Positions 28,904 through 36,141 are shown, numbered from the stretch's first letter. The stretch is DNA of 64,000 nucleotides from an uncultured Lachnospiraceae bacterium (GCA_934320845.1 CAKRFU010000005.1:62001-126000); one strand, 5' to 3'. Made by a program: numbers and translations. Notes: generated from the sequence alone by a model not told the origin.

Positions 28904-29347
28904 TTAAATGGTAAATTCTTCATCAATACTATCTGGTATATTCATAAATCCATTACTATCTGCTGAAGCAGGTTCTGGTCTTGTTGGTGCAGATGAACTC
29001 TGATTTCCATTCTGTCCATTTGCCGCCTTGCTCTCTGCAAACTCATGCGACTCAACAACCACATCTGTTGTATAGACTTTATTCCCATCCTTGTTGGTAT
29101 AGCTGCCAGTCTGAATGCGACCTTCAACAACAATCTTTATTCCCTGATGCAGATATTTTTCAGCAAACTCTCCATTTTTACCCATTGCAATACAACGAAT
29201 AAAATCTGCGGTCTGCTCATCACCCTGACGCTTAAATCTGCGATCAACTGCTAATGTATAGTTAGCAATGCAGGTGTTATTCTCATTGTTGGCATATCTG
29301 ATTTCAGGATCTCTTGTCAGTCTGCCTATTAAAATTACTTTGTTCAT
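28904..29347 (-). CDS. ssb: Single-stranded DNA-binding protein
   Basis: 147 residues. OB fold with VILIGRLTRDPEIRYANN, FIRCIAMGKNGEFAEKYLHQG and VEGRIQTGSYTNKDG; a Gln/Ser-rich linker (about 110-135); acidic tail DSIDEEFTI, the partner-binding tip of bacterial SSBs. It overlaps the gene before it by one base. Confidence 0.95.
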   Translation of the reverse strand: MNKVILIGRLTRDPEIRYANNENNTCIANYTLAVDRRFKRQGDEQTADFIRCIAMGKNGEFAEKYLHQGIKIVVEGRIQTGSYTNKDGNKVYTTDVVVESHEFAESKAANGQNGNQSSSAPTRPEPASADSNGFMNIPDSIDEEFTI

Positions 29348-29700
29348 TACTCACCGCCTAACCTTTCTAATGCTGTTTCTATAGCTTCTTCAAAGCCACA
29401 CCCACCATTGTAATAACTTAATACATAACTAATTGTTCCATCCAAGTTCCTTTCTGCATTGAAAATATCGCCACCAGAAATTTCTTTATCAGAAATCACA
29501 TGGTATATACAATTGGAACAAACAACAAATTCATTATCATTCAAGTCCTGTAAACGCTCTATCCAATCATCGTAATACGTCTCCAATTCCGTAATACCAA
29601 ATCTATTTTTACAAATTTCCTCTGCTTTTTCTTCTACAGTCATTCCATGCTCAATTGGTATTTTTTCAAGCGTTCCAATATGTGTCTCCATTTCTGACAT
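29347..29700 (-). CDS. Hypothetical phage protein (117 aa)
   Basis: Acidic protein with a CSNC pair (EFVVCSNCIYHVIS) and an NGGCGFEEAIETALERLGGE end. A good GAGGAG site precedes the ATG. Coupled to ssb by a one-base overlap. No family recognised. Confidence 0.65.
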   Translation of the reverse strand: MSEMETHIGTLEKIPIEHGMTVEEKAEEICKNRFGITELETYYDDWIERLQDLNDNEFVVCSNCIYHVISDKEISGGDIFNAERNLDGTISYVLSYYNGGCGFEEAIETALERLGGE

Positions 29701-29737
29701 AATATTTATCTCCTCTTCAAATTTTTTCCCAAGAACA

Positions 29738-30460
29738 CTAAAACGGCTCTTTATTCAGTTCAATTTTCATTCCTTTGTCAGCAACATAAATGTTTGCCCT
29801 CGGAATGAGTTCTTTTGTCTTTTGTGAAAAATACTCCGAATTGGAGTTAGAATCGCTAAGGTGCAAAAGCACCACATTCATCAACGATGGATTATCATTT
29901 GTGTTCAGAAAATCATGTGTTGTCCCTAATTCCATATGACCTCTGCATACATGGTCAAAATTTGGATTATCTTGATTTATAATATCTTTTGAATAGTTTG
30001 CTTCAATCATTATCTGATTGACATTTTTAAATCTGTATTTGCAATATTCTAAATCTGTGAGGAATAGGAGTTTTCCTATTTCCTCATGACAGATTTGATA
30101 TGCAAAACATGGTGTACCATCGTGCGGTACATAAAATGGAGTGATTTTGAAATTTCCAAGCGTAAAAGGTCTTTTCTCCGGAACACCATGTAACAGCTCA
30201 CCATATATAACCTCTACCGCTTCTACTGTTTCATCATTTGTGTATATTGGAATACCGCATTTCAGAACATCTTCTAAATGCCCTATATGGTCATTGTGAC
30301 GGTGCGTTGCAACGCACCCCACAATCTTCCGTATGTTGAAATTCATTACCTTTTTGACTTCTTTAATCGGTATCCCACATTCAATCATCAGACATTCTGT
30401 TTCATTTTCAAGAAGATAACAGTTGCCTGCTGATGAACTGCCTAAACAAATCAATTTCAT
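29738..30460 (-). CDS. Metallo-beta-lactamase-fold hydrolase (YycJ/WalJ-like)
   Basis: 240 residues. Start MKLICLGSSSAGNCYLLEN, metal motif THRHNDHIGHLEDV (HxHxDH), further ligands in VPHDGTPCFAYQI, LTDLEYC and CRGHMEL. The family includes exonuclease-like YycJ. Frequent in phage recombination modules. It lies just left of the plus-strand hammerhead unit and is transcribed away from it. Confidence 0.85.
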   Translation of the reverse strand: MKLICLGSSSAGNCYLLENETECLMIECGIPIKEVKKVMNFNIRKIVGCVATHRHNDHIGHLEDVLKCGIPIYTNDETVEAVEVIYGELLHGVPEKRPFTLGNFKITPFYVPHDGTPCFAYQICHEEIGKLLFLTDLEYCKYRFKNVNQIMIEANYSKDIINQDNPNFDHVCRGHMELGTTHDFLNTNDNPSLMNVVLLHLSDSNSNSEYFSQKTKELIPRANIYVADKGMKIELNKEPF

Positions 30461-30490
30461 TTATTCTTTCCTTTTTCTTCGTTATATGTT

Positions 30491-30566
30491 ATCCTATCAA
30501 CAACGAAATACATAATTTATGTATTAACAGGAAGCGGCGCTCTTGTTCTGATGAGTTTATGCCTAG
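30491..30566 (+). ncRNA. Hammerhead ribozyme 1 (type II)
   Basis: The plus strand holds every conserved core base. GAA is at 30505-30507. Stem III is 30508-30524: A15.1 to U16.1, six pairs, loop AATTT. H17 is U30525. Stem I pairs 30526-30532 with 30541-30547 (AACAGGA/TCTTGTT, one G-U). CUGAUGA is at 30548-30554. Stem II is the open helix, closed by C30504-G30555 and two A-U pairs, so only 3 bp are certain. Predicted cleavage is after 30525. Confidence 0.85.
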
Positions 30567-30723
30567 TATTAAATGCAATACTAAGTGGTGCAACCTTTTT
30601 ATTTGTTATTATAAAAAAAGGAGTGATTCTTATGGATAAACTGATTACTACTTCTTCAATTTTTTCAGCATTTATATGTAATCTTTTTACTTATATTGGA
30701 ATAGGCACCGCTGCTTCCATCAA
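30526..30723 (+). ncRNA. Predicted 198-nt self-excised RNA, possibly circular, with an endless ORF
   Basis: Interval between the two predicted hammerhead cleavage sites. Its 5' part GGAAGCGGCG (30530-30539) pairs with CGCTGCTTCC (30709-30718) over 10 bp (one G-U), leaving short 5' AACA and 3' ATCAA tails side by side. Length is 66 x 3. The frame of the internal ORF has no stop anywhere around the closed circle; the codon spanning the junction reads AAA. Ends would be 5'-OH and 2',3'-cyclic phosphate, the substrate type of RtcB ligase. Circularisation itself is inference. Confidence 0.7.
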
Positions 30724-30739
30724 TAGGATAACCTACTGA
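30632..30739 (+). CDS. Small hydrophobic protein encoded between two hammerheads (35 aa; 62 aa from upstream ATG)
   Basis: ATG 30632 follows AAAGGAG with 8-base spacing. The linear product is one hydrophobic helix (ITTSSIFSAFICNLFTYIGIG) with a short polar tail. The stop TGA (30737-30739) is part of the catalytic CUGACGA of hammerhead 2. The same frame is open upstream, adding a second hydrophobic helix (ALVLMSLCLVLNAILSGATF and FLFVIIKKG), with an ATG at 30551 inside the core of hammerhead 1. On a circular RNA the two helices would alternate without end, with Lys-rich loops between them. No family recognised. Confidence 0.65.
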   Translation: MDKLITTSSIFSAFICNLFTYIGIGTAASINRITY

Positions 30740-30770
30740 CGAGCCAGTGAAATTCTGGCGAATGATGGAA
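30715..30770 (+). ncRNA. Hammerhead ribozyme 2 (type III)
   Basis: Open stem III: 30715-30722 (TTCCATCA) with 30763-30770 (TGATGGAA), 8 bp. H17 is A30723. Stem I: TAGG/CCTA with loop ATAA (30724-30735). CUGACGA at 30736-30742. Stem II: GCCAG/CTGGC (30743-30747/30755-30759). GAA at 30760-30762. The only deviation is at 15.1-16.1, U-A instead of the usual A-U. Predicted cleavage is after 30723. The ORF stop codon lies in the core. Confidence 0.8.
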
Positions 30771-30777
30771 ACGCATT

Positions 30778-30803
30778 TTGGCACAATATTGTGCCAATTT
30801 TTT
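30778..30803 (+). terminator. Rho-independent terminator of the hammerhead unit
   Basis: Perfect palindrome TTGGCACAATATTGTGCCAA (30778-30797) followed by TTTTTT on the plus strand, 7 bp after hammerhead 2. The opposite strand lacks a T-run, so it serves the plus-strand transcript. Confidence 0.85.
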
Positions 30804-31542
30804 ATTGCATAAAATCAGGCATATCTCCCTCCGCATCTTCTGTCTTTTCCATATCACTTTCTGCCGAAACATCTTCCACGAAATCCTCTGTATTGGCATT
30901 TGCCTTAATTTCTTCCTCAATACTCTGTCGCATTTCTTCAAGCGGATATTCCTTGAAATCTCCGTCAACAACCTCTTCTTTAGTATAGAAACCAAGTGTC
31001 ATTTCAGGACAATTCATACGGGCAAAGAATGAAGCAGCTCTATATCTAAGCATAATCTGTGGCATTGTTTTCCATTTGCTCATGCTTTTTGTAGTCCACC
31101 CCTCTGCTTTTGCCATCTCCATATCAATTACAGGGCCGGTTACCTTTCTTCCATCTTTCATAGTCCAGCACTGACAAGAATACGGCTTCCCGGCTTTATC
31201 ATTCTTTTCATCATACTGTAATTCAATGTCATACTTACCACTCCCATTCACAGATGCAATAAGGAATTGTGCCGACCAACTCGGTCTACCCTGAATAACA
31301 TATAAGTTCTGCATAACCATCAACGGACTTGTCTGCAATCTGTTGGCAATTTCAATCGCTACCATTGCATTTGCCTGATTTCCCTGATAATCCTTTGGTA
31401 CTATTGTACTCTGCGATAAAGCCTGTGCCATCTGCCCAGCCATAAGCCAATTATCAGAGCTTCCAAAAATCCCCTTGCTAAAATCTGTATCATGCTTTAC
31501 AGCAACCTTTGTTTCTTTCTTTTCCATAACTTCCGCTGCCAT
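30802..31542 (-). CDS. recT: RecT-family single-strand annealing protein
   Basis: 246 residues. LSQSTIVPKDYQGNQANAMVAI, SWSAQFLIASVN and the family core MPQIMLRYRAASFFARMNCPEM with GFYTKEEV. The acidic C-terminus ends GDMPDFMQ. It anneals complementary single strands in phage recombination, with the SSBs and the SbcC-like ATPase as likely partners. TTGGAGAATA site before ATG 31542. Confidence 0.88.
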   Translation of the reverse strand: MAAEVMEKKETKVAVKHDTDFSKGIFGSSDNWLMAGQMAQALSQSTIVPKDYQGNQANAMVAIEIANRLQTSPLMVMQNLYVIQGRPSWSAQFLIASVNGSGKYDIELQYDEKNDKAGKPYSCQCWTMKDGRKVTGPVIDMEMAKAEGWTTKSMSKWKTMPQIMLRYRAASFFARMNCPEMTLGFYTKEEVVDGDFKEYPLEEMRQSIEEEIKANANTEDFVEDVSAESDMEKTEDAEGDMPDFMQ

Positions 31543-31913
31543 TATTCTCCAACCACCTTTCCGAAAATCTCTATAAACTCCTTAAACGCATCTTCTACAC
31601 TTTTATCCGGCTGTTCTTTCTGTTTGTTTGAAGCCTTAATATTTAACTTTTCTCTTTTGGTACTGTTACTCATTTCCAAAACAAATAATGTATGCAACAA
31701 TTCACACGAAATATCATCAAATGAATATGACTTAATTGCTGTATTTACTAATGCAACCAACGATCTAATAAATACCGTAGGCTTTACTTCATTCTTTGAA
31801 TTAGCAATACACGCCACCTTGCATCCCTCTTCTGTAGTGATAACCGCATTAACTATTTCTCCTGTTAATACCTGCTTTTCCTCTCCTGTTGCCTCAATAG
31901 TCACCTTTACCAT
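31542..31913 (-). CDS. Hypothetical phage protein (123 aa)
   Basis: Start MVKVTIEATGEEKQVLTGEIV, helical middle, Lys/Glu-rich end. It sits between the SbcC-like ATPase and recT with one-base and 5-bp junctions, so it probably works with them. No family recognised. Confidence 0.7.
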   Translation of the reverse strand: MVKVTIEATGEEKQVLTGEIVNAVITTEEGCKVACIANSKNEVKPTVFIRSLVALVNTAIKSYSFDDISCELLHTLFVLEMSNSTKREKLNIKASNKQKEQPDKSVEDAFKEFIEIFGKVVGE

Positions 31914-31918
31914 ACTTT

Positions 31919-33901
31919 TTAATCCTCACTTTCTACTTTCAATTCTTTGTCATCTGATACCGATAATAAAATCATCTGCGCATCCATCTTTGGAATGTTG
32001 AAGTCATTCACTGCTTCTGCGTTATCAATGAAAATCGGAGCTGTCACACCATATAACTTTGATAATGTGTTGATAATATCCAAACCTGCTACAATCCTGT
32101 GACCATTATTCAAGTCTTTGTTTATACCTATACCATCAATAGTGCACTCACAACACTCTACAATCGCCCCATTAACCTGTTTGTCAAACAACTTCCAATT
32201 TACAATGCCGAACTTTTCATTGACTATCTTTGAAACCATAGTCATTTTTGCTTTTGTAAACTCTTCCAAGAGATAAAGCATCTTTTCCTGTTCGCTTACC
32301 TTGTCAGCAATATCTCTCATTTCCTGCTGTAATTCCTCAATGCGCTCTTCTTTTGCGGAATTGTCTGCTGATGTAATCTGCTTTTCCACAATAAGCAGTT
32401 CTTCTTTCAGACCATTCTTTTTAACACGCAACTGCTGACGCATTTCAGCACCACTGTTAGCCGTTTTAAGAATTTTTTCTTTTTCCTCAATCTGCGAGGC
32501 AATTTTCTTATATTCCTCTGTATCTGAAATATCAATTTTATCCGGAAGTGATGATAATACATCCTCAATCTTCTTTTTCTCAACCTCTGCACTCTGCAAA
32601 TTACTTTGTTCTACTAATAGCTTTGCGTTTGCATCTGCTAACTTATTAGGCATTTGCTCTATCAAACTTTTATAACGGTTTCCGTCTGCAACTATTCGCT
32701 CTAAAGTATCATTATGGTCTTTCTCCCACTTTTCCTTAATATCAATCTTCTTTTGTTCAAAATCAGCCTTAATCTGCTCAATTTTGTCATTTGGATAAGA
32801 CTGTCCACACATAGGGCACGTAAGACTACTTTCATCAAATTGCAAAGTATCAACATATGTCTTTGCGTTTTCTTCTTTCCAATCATTTAATAAATCCTGG
32901 CGTTTCTTCTCATATGCTGAAATAGTTCCCTTTGCAGCAATAATATTCTGTTGATATGTCTCAATCTTTCTTTTGAAAGATGATATATCTGTATCAAAAC
33001 CGACCATCTGCTCCTCATATTTTCGTTTGGCAGCATTATTTTCTTCATTTGCCTTGCGTTCCATGTCTGACAGCTTGAATTTCATATCCATAAGGTCATC
33101 TGTCTCTTTCTGGTATTTCTCATACTGTACGGTCATATCTTCTTCCGACTTCTCAACCTCGGCTATCTGCTCTTTCAGAACATTACGCTGCAACTCAAGT
33201 TCTGCAACATCAATATCCATCATTGACTTTCGGACTTCGTCAATTCGTGTCGGTATTTCTGTCTGCTGTTTCTTATATTCCGACAATGCCTTTTTAGCCT
33301 TGGTCTGCAAATCTTCAGGACTATGTAACGATAACGCAAGTGAAAGTTCCTGTAATACATTTGGATTTGTTTCAATTACATCTTCATTTTCAATGCCTGG
33401 TGCAAGTTTCATAAGCTCTTTTCGCTGTTCCTGCCACTTTTTATTAACAAATTCCATTGGATTTGTAATCAGCTTAAATAATTTCTCACCTACAATACTT
33501 GAAATAAACTCTTTATAATCCTTTTCTTTCTTCGGAATACCATCCACCTCAAAAGAATTTACATTTCCCTGTAAAGTTTCTGTAAGAGTCCCTCTTTTCT
33601 TCACCCAGTTCTGTTTCTGCAGCTTCTGCAAAGTAACAACTCGTCCATCCACTTCCAGAGTCATAATAACCTTGATTTCAACATGGTCAATCTGATTACC
33701 ATTGCAGTCTAATGGTCTTACCTGAAACTTCGTATCTCCCTTGCTATTCTTATCAAACAGACACCACATAAACGCATCTACAATACTTGTCTTACCAACT
33801 GCGTTCTGTCCAAAAATCTTTGTGACATTTCCAAACTCAATGTCATTTTCTTTAAATCTCTTAAAATTCTCAATATGCATCTTCTTTATTTTGATAATCA
33901 T
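31919..33901 (-). CDS. SbcC/Rad50-like AAA ATPase with zinc hook
   Basis: 660 residues. Walker A FGQNAVGKTSIVDAF near residue 30, long coiled coils (about 190-310 and 390-540), a zinc-hook CPMCGQSYP between them, and the C-terminal IFIDNAEAVNDFNI (Walker B-like). No adjacent SbcD/Mre11 nuclease is visible; the ERCC4-type nuclease at 27001 may substitute. It overlaps the next SSB-like gene by 4 bp. Confidence 0.88.
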   Translation of the reverse strand: MIIKIKKMHIENFKRFKENDIEFGNVTKIFGQNAVGKTSIVDAFMWCLFDKNSKGDTKFQVRPLDCNGNQIDHVEIKVIMTLEVDGRVVTLQKLQKQNWVKKRGTLTETLQGNVNSFEVDGIPKKEKDYKEFISSIVGEKLFKLITNPMEFVNKKWQEQRKELMKLAPGIENEDVIETNPNVLQELSLALSLHSPEDLQTKAKKALSEYKKQQTEIPTRIDEVRKSMMDIDVAELELQRNVLKEQIAEVEKSEEDMTVQYEKYQKETDDLMDMKFKLSDMERKANEENNAAKRKYEEQMVGFDTDISSFKRKIETYQQNIIAAKGTISAYEKKRQDLLNDWKEENAKTYVDTLQFDESSLTCPMCGQSYPNDKIEQIKADFEQKKIDIKEKWEKDHNDTLERIVADGNRYKSLIEQMPNKLADANAKLLVEQSNLQSAEVEKKKIEDVLSSLPDKIDISDTEEYKKIASQIEEKEKILKTANSGAEMRQQLRVKKNGLKEELLIVEKQITSADNSAKEERIEELQQEMRDIADKVSEQEKMLYLLEEFTKAKMTMVSKIVNEKFGIVNWKLFDKQVNGAIVECCECTIDGIGINKDLNNGHRIVAGLDIINTLSKLYGVTAPIFIDNAEAVNDFNIPKMDAQMILLSVSDDKELKVESED

Positions 33902-34524
33902 TCTTCACCCTCCACCACTTCAATTTTGGATACTGACACTTCATATGCTGTTCTTAAATCTACTGTTCCGTCATCCAGTTTCTTCTTAAACTCTCTGCTC
34001 TGTATTCTCCCTGACACTTTCAAATGCGTGCCTATTTCAAGCTTTCCTGTATATACTGCATTTCTTCCCCAGCAGATACATGGAATATAATCTGACTTCC
34101 CATACCGACGATTAACAGCAAGAAATACATCCGTCACTTCTCTGCCTAATGGGGTTTCTCTATATTTTGGTTCTTTGCAGATATACCCGTCCAAAGAAAT
34201 ATTGTTCAAATCACATTCCATACCAATTTCCTCTGATACGCTGATTTCTCTCGCAAAGACATATAAAATCAACTTATTTTTCTCTGCTTCATGATTGTTA
34301 TATGAACGAAACTGACCAGTTGCAAAAATATAACAATCTTTATAATTCTTTTTTACATCCATGATCCTTTCCGATACCATAAGTGGAATTAAGTCATATG
34401 CCCCGCTAAGCCTTTCAACAAGAATATCTGTCTTGTAAAATTTTTCTCCACAAACCTCATTCTCATATGTAAAGCCTGCTACAATCTTTCCAGCTATCGT
34501 TACATTGTTATTTGTCAAATCCAT
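33898..34524 (-). CDS. Tandem OB-fold, SSB-like protein
   Basis: 208 residues from ATG 34524 (AGAGAGA site). Two OB-like halves: the first runs NNVTIAGKIVAGFTYENE to YIFATGQFRSYNN; the second runs NNISLDGYICKEPKYRETPLGREVTDVFLAVNRRY to HLKVSGRIQSREFKK, which closely resembles SSB. No acidic tip. It probably binds single-stranded DNA during recombination. Confidence 0.8.
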   Translation of the reverse strand: MDLTNNNVTIAGKIVAGFTYENEVCGEKFYKTDILVERLSGAYDLIPLMVSERIMDVKKNYKDCYIFATGQFRSYNNHEAEKNKLILYVFAREISVSEEIGMECDLNNISLDGYICKEPKYRETPLGREVTDVFLAVNRRYGKSDYIPCICWGRNAVYTGKLEIGTHLKVSGRIQSREFKKKLDDGTVDLRTAYEVSVSKIEVVEGEE

Positions 34525-34622
34525 TTGATTTCTCTCTCTTTCCGTGCTACAATGCACTTGTATGTGATGGACTTTTATTGTCCTATGTTTTTGGCTTGTA
34601 GATACTGCGAATATCTATGAGC

Positions 34623-34844
34623 CTATTTTTTATCCTCCTGAGTATCAATCTGTAAGATTGCCTTGATAATACCGATTGTTCCGTAACTACTGGTATCTTT
34701 CGATGCCGCATACCTTATCTGGTCAAGCATCGCTTCTTTGGCAATTAAATCTGTGTAATCCGGTAAAGGAATTGTAATTTCCTTTCTCGTAATTTCGCAC
34801 ACACCACTATCCCTTGATACATCTCTTACTTTTACTTCTATCAC
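34623..34844 (-). CDS. Hypothetical phage protein (73 aa, GTG start)
   Basis: Small mixed alpha/beta protein starting IEVKVRDVSRDSGVCEITRK. The GTG start lies 3 bp after the stop of the 35-residue ORF, which suggests translational coupling. Confidence 0.6.
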   Translation of the reverse strand: MIEVKVRDVSRDSGVCEITRKEITIPLPDYTDLIAKEAMLDQIRYAASKDTSSYGTIGIIKAILQIDTQEDKK

Positions 34845-34847
34845 AGC

Positions 34848-34955
34848 TTATTTGTTCCCTTTCTTTATTTCAACTCTTCCTGCTCTTAATGTAATTTCAT
34901 AACCCTGCTTTGCTAAAGCTATAGCCTCTGCTACTGTCATGTTTTCGTTTGTCAT
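34848..34955 (-). CDS. Very small phage protein (35 aa)
   Basis: ATG 34953-34955 after an AAAGGAG site; product begins MTNENMTVAEAIALAKQGYE and ends in a basic strand. A common size class among phage early genes. No function known. Confidence 0.6.
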   Translation of the reverse strand: MTNENMTVAEAIALAKQGYEITLRAGRVEIKKGNK

Positions 34956-34988
34956 TGCGTGAATCTCCTTTCTTTAAACACATTAGTT

Positions 34989-35678
34989 CTAATTTTCGTA
35001 TTCCTCTTTCAGCTTATTAAGCAACCATATCTGCCCTTTTCCAGTAATAACAGTTGTCGGAAAATACATTTCACCACAGACTGTATGTTTTGCAACTTTT
35101 ATAACATCGAAATACTTTCTGTCTAAATACTGCTGATATGGAGTGTTATCTTTCATCAATATCTTCTTTTCTTTCAAGAATTTAATAAGACGATTTCTAC
35201 CAATATCAATATGTTCGTCCTGTGCTAAATTTGCCATCTGCTTCATACTGATAGAATCTGCTGAGCTTGCAACATTTTCAGCAAATGTAACAAGTGGTTT
35301 CTGCTCCTTAATCTTGATTTTAAGATTATTTATTGTTTCATCTGCCATTCTCAATGCTCTTGCAAATACCTGTTCAGGCGTGTTCCATGCTTTCTCAAGG
35401 TCAATAAGATACTGTCTGCATTGCTTTCCCTCGGGTGTGCGCTGAATCATACATATCTGTTTTGCCATGTCTATTGATATATCAGCGTCCTTTGCAGGTC
35501 TTCCGCCCTTTTCTGAGGTTTCGCTCAATTTTGAGCAAAAGTCTGTACCCTCTTCAAAACCATATTCACACATTCTTGGAAACCAATCTTTAAATGCCGT
35601 CTTAATATGTAGTCTTTCGTGTAACTCTCTTGCTGATACTGTCTGTGTATCATTGTTCACCTTTAAAATTTCATTCAC
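34989..35678 (-). CDS. Phage antirepressor, AntA/AntB-type with KilAC domain
   Basis: 229 residues, GTG start after GGAGAG. The N-terminal AntA/AntB-like domain (VSARELHERLHIKTAFKDWFPRMCEYGF) is followed by a helical linker and a C-terminal KilAC/ANT domain (SISMKQMANLAQDEHIDIGRNRLIKFLKEKKIL, ending GKGQIWLLNKL). Antirepressors inactivate CI-type repressors and induce lytic growth. Its leader holds a plus-strand structured RNA with terminator, reminiscent of antisense control of ant genes. Confidence 0.9.
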   Translation of the reverse strand: MNEILKVNNDTQTVSARELHERLHIKTAFKDWFPRMCEYGFEEGTDFCSKLSETSEKGGRPAKDADISIDMAKQICMIQRTPEGKQCRQYLIDLEKAWNTPEQVFARALRMADETINNLKIKIKEQKPLVTFAENVASSADSISMKQMANLAQDEHIDIGRNRLIKFLKEKKILMKDNTPYQQYLDRKYFDVIKVAKHTVCGEMYFPTTVITGKGQIWLLNKLKEEYEN

Positions 35679-35739
35679 TGTTGCTCTCCTTTCTTTTTAT
35701 TACCTGAATTTTTATTGATAAAATGTTCATATTTTAATA

Positions 35740-35955
35740 CCCCAATGGGCAGGAAAGGAGAATTAACATGAATATAAAACTTCCTTGCCCTGTTCTCTAA
35801 TAAAATCATGCTGAACTAAAACTGCATAAGTAGCGGAGTACTTAATAGAAACATTTAGTGCTATTAAGTGTGACGAAAGTCTGCAAAGTACATAGGGTTA
35901 AAAAATTTAGCATTAAACTGTTAGGAATAGCACTCCTAGCAGTTTTTTTGTTTTA
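35740..35955 (+). ncRNA. Structured plus-strand RNA in the antirepressor leader
   Basis: On the plus strand: a hairpin GGGCAGGAA/TTCCTTGCCC whose loop holds an AAAGGAG site and ATG of a 10-codon ORF (35768); then CTGC/GTAG with loop ATAA, a perfect 9-bp stem ACTTAATAG/CTATTAAGT, and GAC/GTC with a GAAA tetraloop; finally a terminator at 35916-35949. AGTACTT can also pair with the later AAGTAC, so a switch between structures is possible. No known ribozyme or riboswitch consensus was matched. No strong promoter was seen. Confidence 0.5.
35916..35949 (+). terminator. Rho-independent terminator of the leader RNA
   Basis: AACTGTTAGGA/TCCTAGCAGTT, 11 bp with one G-T, loop of 7, then a run of seven Ts on the plus strand. 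It overlaps the end of the truncated Rha gene on the other strand. Confidence 0.75.
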
Positions 35956-36124
35956 CATGTTTCGCAACCAAATGGTTGTCGTTAAGAACCTCAATATATC
36001 CTTTAGCATGACTGCCATCTTTCTTAATTCTCCCATCCAGTTTTCTTAATATTTCCCAGTGTTCAACTTCCATCATTTCAGCAACTTCCAATGTCGTTAT
36101 AGTTGTGCTTCTTAAATCGTGCAT
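35936..36124 (-). CDS. Truncated Rha-family regulator (N-terminal 62 aa)
   Basis: ITTLEVAEMMEVEHWEILRKLDGRIKK and KGYIEVLNDNHLV match the start of Rha-family phage regulators, which normally run past 150 residues. Here the frame stops 11 residues after NDNHLV, inside the plus-strand terminator, so the C-terminal part is lost. AGGAAGGAGCG site and a CI-type operator copy lie just upstream. It may be an inactive remnant or a short DNA-binding product. Confidence 0.7.
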   Translation of the reverse strand: MHDLRSTTITTLEVAEMMEVEHWEILRKLDGRIKKDGSHAKGYIEVLNDNHLVAKHVKQKNC

Positions 36125-36141
36125 TATTACGCTCCTTCCTC

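Noticed and set aside
30720-30995. Minus-strand 91-codon ORF across the hammerhead terminator
   Set aside because: It overlaps recT in another frame, has no ribosome site, and crosses the terminator palindrome.
35820-35900. Hatchet ribozyme or c-di-GMP riboswitch
   Set aside because: Short similarities (GCATAAGTAG, TGCAAAG) occur, but required stems and conserved loops do not line up; left as an unknown structured RNA.
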